64,000 nt of DNA from Ignavibacteria bacterium (GTDB taxonomy: Bacteria > Bacteroidota > Ignavibacteria > Kapaibacteriales > UBA961): contig JADJXV010000025.1 of the NCBI GenBank assembly GCA_016720145.1, positions 33,020-97,019 of the forward strand, read 5' to 3'. This document shows positions 35,071 to 43,950 of this stretch, one piece after another. The position numbers and the translations under genes were made by a program. How positions within the stretch are numbered: the stretch's first letter is position 1; every line of letters starts with the position of its first letter. Below the pieces are notes generated by a model. The model saw nothing but the letters and a program-made list of their open reading frames with translations, ran no database searches and had not been told where the DNA came from.

Positions 35071-36903
35071 ATGAGTGGAATATTTCGAATGTGTTATGTA
35101 TTATTATTACTTATGGTATGTGTAGGAGTCCGGCAGCTCTCTGCGCAAAAGCAAGGGCAAGCAAAGGTTGATTCGCTTATTTCATCAATCGAAGCAACCA
35201 AGAATGATACGGCGCGAGTGCGTCTCCTCCTCAATATTGCATTCTTTTATCACACCATTAATCCGGATGAAGGAATTAAATATGGCAGGCAAGCATTAGC
35301 ACTCACCGAAAAAATGAAATGGGAGGCAGGCACTGCCCATGCGAATCTCAACATAGGTGTTAATTACCTCAATAAGTCTGATGTAATTCAAGCTATTAGC
35401 TATTATTTCAAAGCTCTAAAAATTAATGAAAAGATTGGTGAAAAAGCGGGTATGAGTATGTGCTATACCAATCTTGGTGGGCTGTATCATTCAAAAGGAG
35501 ATTATTCTGAATCATTGAAATATTATGAAAAAGCGCTTCAAATAAACATAGAAATGAATTCTAAATTAGATGTTGGGATTAATCTTGGGAATATTGGAGA
35601 AGTATATCGTTTACAAAAAAAATACCGGCAGGCATTAGAATTTTATGAAAAATCTTCGGTGATATTTGAAGAGTTTGGCGATCAATATGGAATTGCACGT
35701 ACGTTGATCAACACCGGAATTGTCTATTCCGAGCAAGGAAATATCAACAAAGCTATTGAAATTACACTCAAATCCTATAAAATCTCCCTTGCTTTGGATA
35801 ACAAAGAAACGATGTCAAGCAGCCTCGGGAATATCGCATGGTATTACTATATGCTTGCAAAAGATACAGCTAATTCCACCGCCTCGAAGAAAAAAGATCA
35901 CTTGCGTAAATCCATAGAATTCTCTTTACATGCAATTACAATTGCGAAAGAATTCAAAAATATTAATTTCTTACAATCACATTATGAAACTCTTTCCGCT
36001 GTGTATCAGCTCTCCGGAGACTATAAAAATGCTTTAGAAACATATCTGCTCTATACGGCAGCAAAAGACTCGATGACTGCTATGCATAGCACGGAAACAA
36101 TTTCCAAAATTGAGAATAAACGTGCCTTGGAATTAAAAGACAAAGCACTTGAAATCACACAGCTTGCACTCGAGAAAAAACGCAACGAAAGTATATTCTA
36201 TATTTCAGGGATTATTCTGCTTTTAGGTGCAATGGTTTTTATTTTTCGTGAACGTCGCAAATCTGAACGTGAACGTGATAAATCGGATAAACTGCTGCTC
36301 AATATCCTCCCCGCTGAAATCACCCATGAGCTCAAAGAGCGTGGTGCCACTACTGCAAAGAACTATGATTCTGTTTCGGTGTTATTTACTGATTTTGTTG
36401 ACTTTACGTCGGCTTCAGAAACAATGGAGTCGCAGCAGTTAGTAGAAGAACTCCATACATGTTTCATGGAATTTGACAGAATTATTACTCAATACAACAT
36501 CGAGAAAATCAAAACAATCGGCGACGCCTATCTTGCCGTCTGCGGCTTACCCATTTCAAATGAAAATCATGCTGAAAATGTAGTGCGTGCCGCACTCGAA
36601 ATTCAAGCATTCATGAAAAAAAGATATGAAATTCTCGGCGCCAAAACGTTTCAAATTAGAATTGGAATTAATTCAGGCAGCGTCGTTGCCGGAATCGTAG
36701 GTGTAAAGAAATTCGCGTATGATATTTGGGGTGATACGGTCAATACCGCGGCGCGAATGGAACAACACTCCGAAGCCGGGAAAATCAATATTTCAGAATC
36801 GACGTATGAGCTTGTCAAGGATAGATTTACATGTGAATATCGCGGTGAAATTGATGCGAAGAATAAAGGGATGTTGAAGATGTATTTTGTGGAGAAAGCC
36901 TAA
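35071..36903 (+). CDS. Cyclase array gene 5: TPR-sensor adenylyl cyclase (divergent cyclase 5' half)
   Basis: This is the shortest of the intact set at 610 residues, with AAGGA 6 bp before ATG. The signal peptide ends 'VRQLSAQ'. TPRs are 'AISYYFKALKINEKIGEK', 'SLKYYEKALQINIEMNSK' and 'ALEFYEKSSVIFEEFGDQ'. A membrane helix near 372-392 ('FYISGIILLLGAMVFIF') follows. Catalytic residues lie near D441, K481, D485, D551, N558 and R562. The front of the cyclase domain differs from its neighbours ('TDFVDFTSASETMESQQLVE'), yet the end from 'IRIGINSGSVVAGIVG' onward is family-identical, one of the clear mosaic boundaries. Confidence 0.92.
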   Translation: MSGIFRMCYVLLLLMVCVGVRQLSAQKQGQAKVDSLISSIEATKNDTARVRLLLNIAFFYHTINPDEGIKYGRQALALTEKMKWEAGTAHANLNIGVNYLNKSDVIQAISYYFKALKINEKIGEKAGMSMCYTNLGGLYHSKGDYSESLKYYEKALQINIEMNSKLDVGINLGNIGEVYRLQKKYRQALEFYEKSSVIFEEFGDQYGIARTLINTGIVYSEQGNINKAIEITLKSYKISLALDNKETMSSSLGNIAWYYYMLAKDTANSTASKKKDHLRKSIEFSLHAITIAKEFKNINFLQSHYETLSAVYQLSGDYKNALETYLLYTAAKDSMTAMHSTETISKIENKRALELKDKALEITQLALEKKRNESIFYISGIILLLGAMVFIFRERRKSERERDKSDKLLLNILPAEITHELKERGATTAKNYDSVSVLFTDFVDFTSASETMESQQLVEELHTCFMEFDRIITQYNIEKIKTIGDAYLAVCGLPISNENHAENVVRAALEIQAFMKKRYEILGAKTFQIRIGINSGSVVAGIVGVKKFAYDIWGDTVNTAARMEQHSEAGKINISESTYELVKDRFTCEYRGEIDAKNKGMLKMYFVEKA

Positions 36904-37658
36904 TTTAACAATCGCATAGCGATGAAATATTGGTAGCATAGAAAACACATTCAACAACAATCGCGTAGCGATGAAATATTGGTAGCATAGAAAACACATT
37001 CAACAACAATCGCGTAGCGATGTAATATTATCATGGCAAATACCTATACTCAAATATACTTGCAATTCATTTTTGCACCCAAATTTCGTGCTTCGCTTAT
37101 TCATCATGATTGGGAAAATGATTTGTATAAATATATCACCGGAATTGTACAACACCATAACCATAAAATGCTTTGCATCAATGGAATGCCAGACCATATT
37201 CATTTGCTGGTTGGCTTTCATACGACACAATCAATTGGTGATTTAATGCAAGATGTTAAAGCGAGTTCTTCAAAATGGATTAACGAAAACAAATTGACGA
37301 AACTCAGATTTGAATGGCAATCCGGCTATGGCGCGTTTTCGTATTCTAAATCTCGTGTGGCAGATGTTATCGCTTACATTCAAAGGCAAAAAGAACATCA
37401 TAAGAAACGAACATTTCTGGATGAATATAAACTGTTCCTTGAAAACTTTCAAGTAGATTATAATGAACAGTTTATATTCAAAGTTCCAGAATAAAAAATT
37501 GATAAAATATATCGTGCCTCTGGCACTTGACCTATTTGGTCTGAATTATCTACCAATATATCGTGCCTCTGGCACTTGACCTATTCGGTCTGCATTATCT
37601 ACCAATATATCGTGCCTCTGGCACTTGAACTTATTGGTATGAATTATCAACCACTATT
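36904..37658 (+). mobile_element. IS200/RAYT-like insertion element 3 (intact tnpA)
   Basis: The left end carries three hairpin units (near 36911, 36960 and 37009). The tnpA is at 37033-37494. The right end carries three GTGCCTCTGGCAC units (near 37513, 37563 and 37613). It has one more unit at each end than element 2, showing that unit number varies. Confidence 0.8.
37033..37494 (+). CDS. tnpA: IS200-like Y1 HUH transposase
   Basis: This 153-residue transposase is almost identical to the copy at 34411. It keeps the standard 'MPDHIHLLVGF' HUH motif (H55, H57) and 'DVIAYIQRQKEHH' with Y115. Together with its flanking repeats it looks transposition-competent. Confidence 0.92.
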   Translation: MANTYTQIYLQFIFAPKFRASLIHHDWENDLYKYITGIVQHHNHKMLCINGMPDHIHLLVGFHTTQSIGDLMQDVKASSSKWINENKLTKLRFEWQSGYGAFSYSKSRVADVIAYIQRQKEHHKKRTFLDEYKLFLENFQVDYNEQFIFKVPE

Positions 37659-37727
37659 GACTACCGCGGTGAAATTGATGCGAAGAATAAGGGGAAACTG
37701 AAAATGTATTTTGTGGAGCGCTTATGA
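37659..37727 (+). repeat. Cyclase 3'-tail copy after element 3
   Basis: It reads 'YRGEIDAKNKGKLKMYFVE' then 'RL' and a TGA that overlaps the gene 6 ATG (ATGA). The coupling seen between uninterrupted array genes is thus preserved by the tail copy. Confidence 0.85.
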
Positions 37728-39999
37728 AACATATTTATACTATCGTACTTTGTTTATTGGGATTTCTTTTGCAAAATTACGGCGCTCATGCATCGGTAAT
37801 TGACTCACTTGAAAATATCCTACGCTTCCAAAAAGAAGATACTTCAAAGGTGAATCTTCTCCTCATTTTATGTGAAAAAACCGGTAAATTCAATGACCGT
37901 GAGAAGTATGTCCTACAAGCCGAAGAGCTATCGACGAAGCTTTCACAAAGCCCAAATGTAGAGTTGTCCAGGAAAGGAAATCAATCTTTGGCTGAAGCAT
38001 ATTACTTACATGCTTGGATTTACCGTCAGCGTGGAGATAATGCCTCTAGGGTTGAATATTGCCGGAAAGCACTCGTTTTGTATCAGCGATTAGGTGATAG
38101 TGTTTTCATAGCCCGAGCTCACAATAATGTAGGTACTGCCTTGACATCTATTGGCAGTTATGATGAAGCAAATCAACACTTTACCGAGGCACTCAGGATC
38201 AGTCGGCTGTGTAAGAACGCGAATCAAAGCGCGGTGGCGTATCAGAGATTAGGCGAACTCAGTAAAGCGCAGGCACGCAATGGAGCAGCGCTGCAATATT
38301 TTGAACAAGCCCTACAACTTCGTGGGGAAGCAATCACTCAAGCACTCGCCAAACGGAATGACAGTCTGGTCGTTGAAAACAAACGCCAAAAGACTGATAT
38401 ATACAATGCTATCTGCGATATGTATCGCAATGTAGAGGATTATGACAAAGCACTAGATTATACTCAGCAATCGATGACAATTCACGCAGAGGTCCGTGAT
38501 TCAGCCAGATTATTCAGCACTATTCTCGATGTAGGAGATATTTATTATTCAAAAAAAAACTACGATAGTGCTCTCACTTATTTTAATCGTGCCATGCTTC
38601 TGGCTGAGATTGGAAATGATATTTGGGCTATCTCAACGATATGTGAGCGTCAGGGATTTGTTTATCTTTCATTGAAAAATTATCCCACAGCACTGCGATT
38701 GCAACTGCGGGGATTGCAATTAGCTATCGAAATTGGTGATATCAAGGGAATCGCCGACTCCTATGATGATATCGCTATAATATATTTGGAAATGGGATCA
38801 GAGAAACCGCAGTATTTCGACAGTGCCGAAGTCTATGTACGGAAAGCACTTCATGAATACTCGCAGATTCGCAATGAATCGAGCGTTGCACAGGAACATA
38901 TAATGCTGTCCAAAATTTATGAGCACCGAAAAATGTATGCTGTACAAAAGCAGCATCTCCTGCAAGCATTGAAAACATTCTCAAAGCAAGCCAACAAACA
39001 GAAAATCTGGGAATGCTACTACCGACTCGCCTCTTGCGACTCGTCACTCGGCAATTTGAAGGAAGCATTTTTCTATCTGCGGCTTACCATGAATTATCAG
39101 GACAGCTTGAACCTTGAGAAAAATGATATGGATTTCAAGCGGGTACAATTTCATAATGATATCCAAAAAGTACAAGGAGATCTGGCGAAGCAGCAAGAGC
39201 AGAAAGATGCAGCATCGCAGTTGGAGCTAGACAAACAAAAAACCATGCGCAATGGCTTCATCGGGGATTTGTGGTACTGCTGCTCTTTTCAAGTATCGTC
39301 TATCGGCAGCGCAATAAAGTAAAAAAAGAAAAAACAAATGTCGAACGTGAGAAGCAGCGCAGCGACGAACTCCTTCTGAATATCCTACCTGCAAATGTTG
39401 CCGAAGAACTCAAATCTACCGGCACGGCAAGTGCCAAGCACTTTGACCACGTAACGGTCTTATTTACTGATTTTATTTCGTTTACCACCGTCAGCCAGCA
39501 GCTCGGCGCTCAGGAATTAGTCGATGAATTACATGCATGTTTTAAGGGTTTTGATGAAATAATTACGAAATACAACATCGAAAAAATCAAGACCATTGGT
39601 GATGCGTATCTTGCCGTCTGCGGTCTGCCGCTTGCTGATGAAAAACATGCTGAAAATGTCGTGCGTGCGGCACTTGAAATTCGAGAATTTATGAAACAAA
39701 GACGCGAAAATTTCGGCGCAAAAACATTTGAAATCCGAATAGGAATTAACTCGGGAAGCGTGGTCGCGGGGATTGTTGGTGTCAAGAAATTCGCGTATGA
39801 TATTTGGGGTGATACAGTCAATACCGCGGCGCGGATGGAACAGAATTCGGAAGCCGGGAAAATTAATATTTCGGAGACGACGTACGCGCTTGTGAAAGAC
39901 AGATTTAGCTGTGAATATCGCGGTGAACTTGATGCGAAGAATAAGGGGAAACTCGCGATGTATTTTGTGGAGAAAATAGAGCTACTACGACAAGTATAA
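37724..39999 (+). CDS. Cyclase array gene 6: TPR-sensor adenylyl cyclase, one-base frameshift at the membrane helix
   Basis: It is read in two frames: 37724-39322 (signal peptide, TPRs such as 'ALVLYQRLGDSVFIARAH' and 'ALTYFNRAMLLAEIGNDI', and a coiled coil 'KQQEQKDAASQLELDKQKT') and then a frame that continues to 39999 with 'VVLLLFSSIVYRQRNKV' and a complete cyclase. One G appears to be missing from the G-run near 39263-39267 ('NGFIGG' expected). The restored protein is about 758 residues, with a longer TPR region than gene 2. The cyclase motifs 'FTDFISFTTVSQQL', 'KTIGDAYLAVCGLP' and 'YDIWGDTVNTAARME' are intact. Without repair, a soluble TPR protein and a separate cyclase would be made. Confidence 0.87.
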
Positions 40000-40045
40000 T
40001 GGGTAGTGGCTTTGGTGTATATCCATTCATTATATAAGGGGCAAA

Positions 40046-42004
40046 ATGAAAACATACATGTACTTCATTTATTTTGTTGTCACTTTTGTGGTAACATCCT
40101 TTGCCGTGACTTCTTTTACCGTGACATCCTTTGCTCAGGATACAATCACGATTACTGATTCTACTCACATCCATCGAATTGGATATAGCGTTGGTGTATT
40201 TGAGGATAAATACTCCACTTATTCAATTACCTCAATACTGAAGAGTAAACAGGATTCGCTCTTTGCTCTCAGCGGTACCGATGTGCCGACGATTGGGCTG
40301 AGCAGGTCGGCTCTTTGGCTGAAATTCAAAGTGAAAAATTTGAGTAACAGTAATCTAATGCTCGAAGTTGCGAATCCAATTCTCGACAGTGTGATTCTCT
40401 ACTCGACTTCCCAAAACGTACTGTCAGCAAAGTATAGCGGTTCTGCATACCCATATTCACACAGAGAATATGGTGCTACTAATTTTATCGTGCAGCTTGA
40501 TGTGCCGAAAGACAGTACCCGAACATTCTATCTCAAGCTCAAAGGACGTTTTGTCTTTGCTCCGGTAAGTATTGGAAGAGTGGAGAATATGTTTGAATTC
40601 AGCCATCATAATGATTGGATGTATTGGTTCTATTGCGGCATGGTCTTTATGATTTTGGCATACAACGCTCTGATTTATTCTTTTATAAAAGAAATCGATT
40701 ATTTCTACTACGGCGGATGGATTATCTCAATATGTTTCTATCAGTTAGCTACAAAAGGATTCCTGAGCAGTCTCCTGCCCGACTCGCTGTTTTGGTTGTG
40801 TAATTACTCAGTCACCGCAATTGCTACGACCGTTTTATTTGGTATAGCGTTTATGCGGAGTTTTCTACGCTTGCGTAAGGAATTCCCGCGGCTCGATAAA
40901 CTGATGCGGTTTATGTTTATTCCATTTATAATCACCATAATTTTAGACCTTACCGGGGAGAAGTATTTAGCAACGGCAATAATAGATCCTTTGATTGTCG
41001 TGGCTTCTGTGCTTGCACTCGTGGGCGGTTTTAGGATGCTTGCCAAAGGATTTGAACCGGCGCTGTATTATATTTTTGCCTTTGGCAGTAGTATCATATC
41101 GGGATTTATTTATATCGCTCAAGTGCAGGGGGTATTGCCCTATTCTTTCTTTGCCAACCACTCGCTGATGCTCGGTACTTCTATTGAAATGATACTCTTT
41201 AGCGTGGCACTGGCTTCTAAAATTTTCACGCTCCAAAAAGAAAAAGTTGCAGCTAAAAATGCTGCCCTTCAAAGTGCATACGAGAATGAGAGCTTGATTG
41301 TGAGCCAAAATACTATGCTGGAGCAGAAAGTGAGAGAAAGGACGCAAGAACTCGAGATAGCCCAGCAAAAAACGGACGAACTTCTCTTCAATATTTTGCC
41401 GAAAGAAACTGCGCTCGAGCTGAAAGAACATGGCTTTGCCCAGACAAAAACGTACGGAATGGTTACCGTATTACTTTCTGATTTTAAAGATTTTAGTAAA
41501 ATCAGCGAACGGCTGAGTCCGGAGCTCCTCGTGCAGGAAATTGATGAATGTTTTACTGCTTTTGATGAGATTATTGAACGCTATGACATCGAAAAAATTA
41601 AAACTGTCGGTGATGCATATTTATGTGTGGCAGGTCTTCCGAGTGCCTCACATCATCATGCTTCGAATGCGGTGAAAGCTGCCTTCGAAATGCGTGACTT
41701 TATGCTCAAGCGCATGCAATTAAAGCTCATTATGGATGAGCCAACATTCGAAATACGCATCGGAATTCATACAGGACCTGTCGTTGCAGGAATTGTCGGC
41801 AAAAAGAAATTCGCGTATGATATTTGGGGTGATACGGTCAATACCGCGGCGCGGATGGAACAGAATTCGGAGGCAGGAAAAATTAATATTTCGGAAACGA
41901 CGTATGCTCTTGTCAAAGATAAATTTACAAGTAAATTTCGCGGTGAAATTGATGCGAAGAATAAGGGGAAATTGAAGATGTATTTTGTGGAGGGGAATGT
42001 ATGA
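40046..42004 (+). CDS. Cyclase array gene 7: 7TMR-DISM sensor adenylyl cyclase
   Basis: This 652-residue protein lacks TPRs. A signal peptide is followed by an extracellular 7TMR-DISM-type beta domain (about 30-185, 'LSRSALWLKFKVKNLSNSN', 'KDSTRTFYLKLKGRF'), seven membrane helices (about 190-395, 'MYWFYCGMVFMILAYNALIY' onward), a coiled coil ('EQKVRERTQELEIAQQ') and the cyclase. Catalytic residues lie near D479, K519, D523, D592, N599 and R603. The front of the cyclase is divergent ('SDFKDFSKISERLSPELLVQ', 'IGIHTGPVVAGIVGKKK') but the last 190 bp match neighbouring TPR genes almost exactly. The 7TMR-DISM domains are thought to sense carbohydrates or other small ligands. The stop overlaps gene 8 by ATGA. 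Confidence 0.92.
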   Translation: MKTYMYFIYFVVTFVVTSFAVTSFTVTSFAQDTITITDSTHIHRIGYSVGVFEDKYSTYSITSILKSKQDSLFALSGTDVPTIGLSRSALWLKFKVKNLSNSNLMLEVANPILDSVILYSTSQNVLSAKYSGSAYPYSHREYGATNFIVQLDVPKDSTRTFYLKLKGRFVFAPVSIGRVENMFEFSHHNDWMYWFYCGMVFMILAYNALIYSFIKEIDYFYYGGWIISICFYQLATKGFLSSLLPDSLFWLCNYSVTAIATTVLFGIAFMRSFLRLRKEFPRLDKLMRFMFIPFIITIILDLTGEKYLATAIIDPLIVVASVLALVGGFRMLAKGFEPALYYIFAFGSSIISGFIYIAQVQGVLPYSFFANHSLMLGTSIEMILFSVALASKIFTLQKEKVAAKNAALQSAYENESLIVSQNTMLEQKVRERTQELEIAQQKTDELLFNILPKETALELKEHGFAQTKTYGMVTVLLSDFKDFSKISERLSPELLVQEIDECFTAFDEIIERYDIEKIKTVGDAYLCVAGLPSASHHHASNAVKAAFEMRDFMLKRMQLKLIMDEPTFEIRIGIHTGPVVAGIVGKKKFAYDIWGDTVNTAARMEQNSEAGKINISETTYALVKDKFTSKFRGEIDAKNKGKLKMYFVEGNV

Positions 42005-43946
42005 AAACAATATTCGTACTGCTAATAGCGCTTGCTGTTCAAGCTCAAGCCGCCGAGCCAAATCTACGGAAAATTGACTCGTTGCAAAACGTGCTGAAAA
42101 ACGACGTTCCTGACTCCGTACGAGCGGATGCATATTTTCAGATTGCTGACGAATACTGGAATGTCATTGAGGATAAAGCAAGACAGGAAGCCAACTTTAC
42201 CAGAGCAATGCAGTATGCGAACCAATGCATCACACTCTCGGAAAAGTGCAATTACAGACAGGGGGTAGGCGATGCATATTACATAATATCGGGCGTGCAT
42301 GACGATAGAGGCAAACATATTGAAGCGCTTGAATGGGGAAAAAAAGCGCTGCAGTATCGCATCGAATCCGGCGACGAAAAAAAAGTCATCAAAGTTCTGT
42401 TTCACTTGGGAATAATCTGCGGTAATCTTAGAGACACAGAACAGCAGTTACAGTACTACTTCGACGGTTTGATCAGGGAAGAACGTCTGGGCGGAGTCGA
42501 AGCGGCTGGAATCTACCATAATGTCGGCATGATTTACGACGCCGCCGGAAAAAGAAAAGAAGCAATCACCTATACAAAAAAAGCCCTGATCATAAACGAG
42601 AAACCCGGCGGCAACAAAAATTGGCTCGGAATAAACTGCCTGATGCTTGGACATTACTTGTCCAATAATGTTGAAATATATAATGATGAGGCATTGAAAT
42701 ACTTTGATCGTGGTCGTGAGATTTTTCTTTCGCTTGGTTACAAAGAACAATTTGGGATGGCTTTAGTGGGGCTCGGAATTATGTTGTCACATTCAGGAAA
42801 ACACCGCGAAGGAGTTGATACCATGCACAAGGCGTTGGCTGTCTTTCGTGAAATCCAGAATAAAAACGGCATTGCATGGACATATAATTGCCTTGGTTTG
42901 TGTTATACTAGACAGAAAAAGTATAGAGAGGCAGCAGTGAGTTTGGATAGTTGCCTCCAGCTTTGCAAGGAGCTCGGACCCATAGCGATGAGAAATGTTT
43001 ATCAGCGTTTGTATCAATTGGACTCAACTTCGGGAAATACTGCAAGCGCTTATACACACTATAGATTGTATATAAATCTTCGCGACAGCATAAACAACAC
43101 TGAAAGTTTACAAGCACTTGCAAAGCATCAACTCCGCTCCGAGTATTCCAAAAAGAAGAGCGGGAAAAAGCCGAACAGGAAAAGAAAGAAGCATTACAAG
43201 CGATTATCCGCAACTCTATTTTGATGGGGTTAGTTGGTTCTTTTGTGTTTTTGTTTGTGGTCTATCGTCAGCGCAATAAAGTAAGGAAGGCGAATGTAAT
43301 AATTACGCAGGAAAAAGAACGAAGCGATAATTTACTCCTCAATATCCTCCCAGTCGAAGTAGCTGAAGAGCTCAAGTCCAAAGGCACAGCCGATGCCAGA
43401 CATTACGACAACGTCACGGTGTTATTCACAGATTTCAAATCATTTACCACGATCAGCGAGCAACTCTCCCCACAGGAATTAGTGAATGAACTCCACGCAT
43501 GTTTTAAAGGTTTTGATGAAATCTGCGGGAAGTACAATATCGAAAAAATCAAAACCATCGGCGATGTGTACTTAGCTGTTTGCGGCTTGCCCTTAGCTGA
43601 TGAAAAACATGCGGAAAATGTCGTGAATGCTGCGCTGGAAATTAGTGAATTTATGAAAAATAGACGTAAAGAATTAGGCGCAAAAACCTTTGAAATCCGA
43701 ATAGGAATTAATTCAGGAAGCGTGGTCGCGGGAATTGTCGGTGTCAAGAAATTCGCCTATGATATTTGGGGTGATACAGTCAATACCGCGGCGCGGATGG
43801 AACAGAATTCGGAAGCCGGGAAAATTAATATTTCGGAGACGACGTACGCGCTTGTGAAAGACAGATTTAGCTGTGAATATCGCGGTGAACTTGATGCGAA
43901 GAATAAGGGGAAACTGAAGATGTATTTTGTAGAAACTCATAACTAA
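42001..43946 (+). CDS. Cyclase array gene 8: TPR-sensor adenylyl cyclase, one-base frameshift before the membrane helix
   Basis: The first frame, 42001-43224, gives a signal peptide, TPRs and 'LRSEYSKK', then derails. The second frame supplies 'ILMGLVGSFVFLFVVYRQRN' and the cyclase up to 43946. One A is missing from the A-run near 43150-43154 (gene 2 has the full 'YSKKEEQEK'). The restored length is about 648 residues. The sensor half is a close relative of gene 2 ('VDSL..VLK..VPDSVRA' pattern) and of genes 12 and 17. One private change is 'KTIGDVYLAV' for 'KTIGDAYLAV' next to the second metal Asp. Confidence 0.87.
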
Positions 43947-43950
43947 TTTT

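Noticed and set aside
31612..37658. Possible CRISPR array (regularly spaced hairpins about every 49-50 bp)
   Set aside because: The sequence between hairpins is itself repeated rather than variable, only two or three units occur per site, and they flank a Y1 transposase gene.
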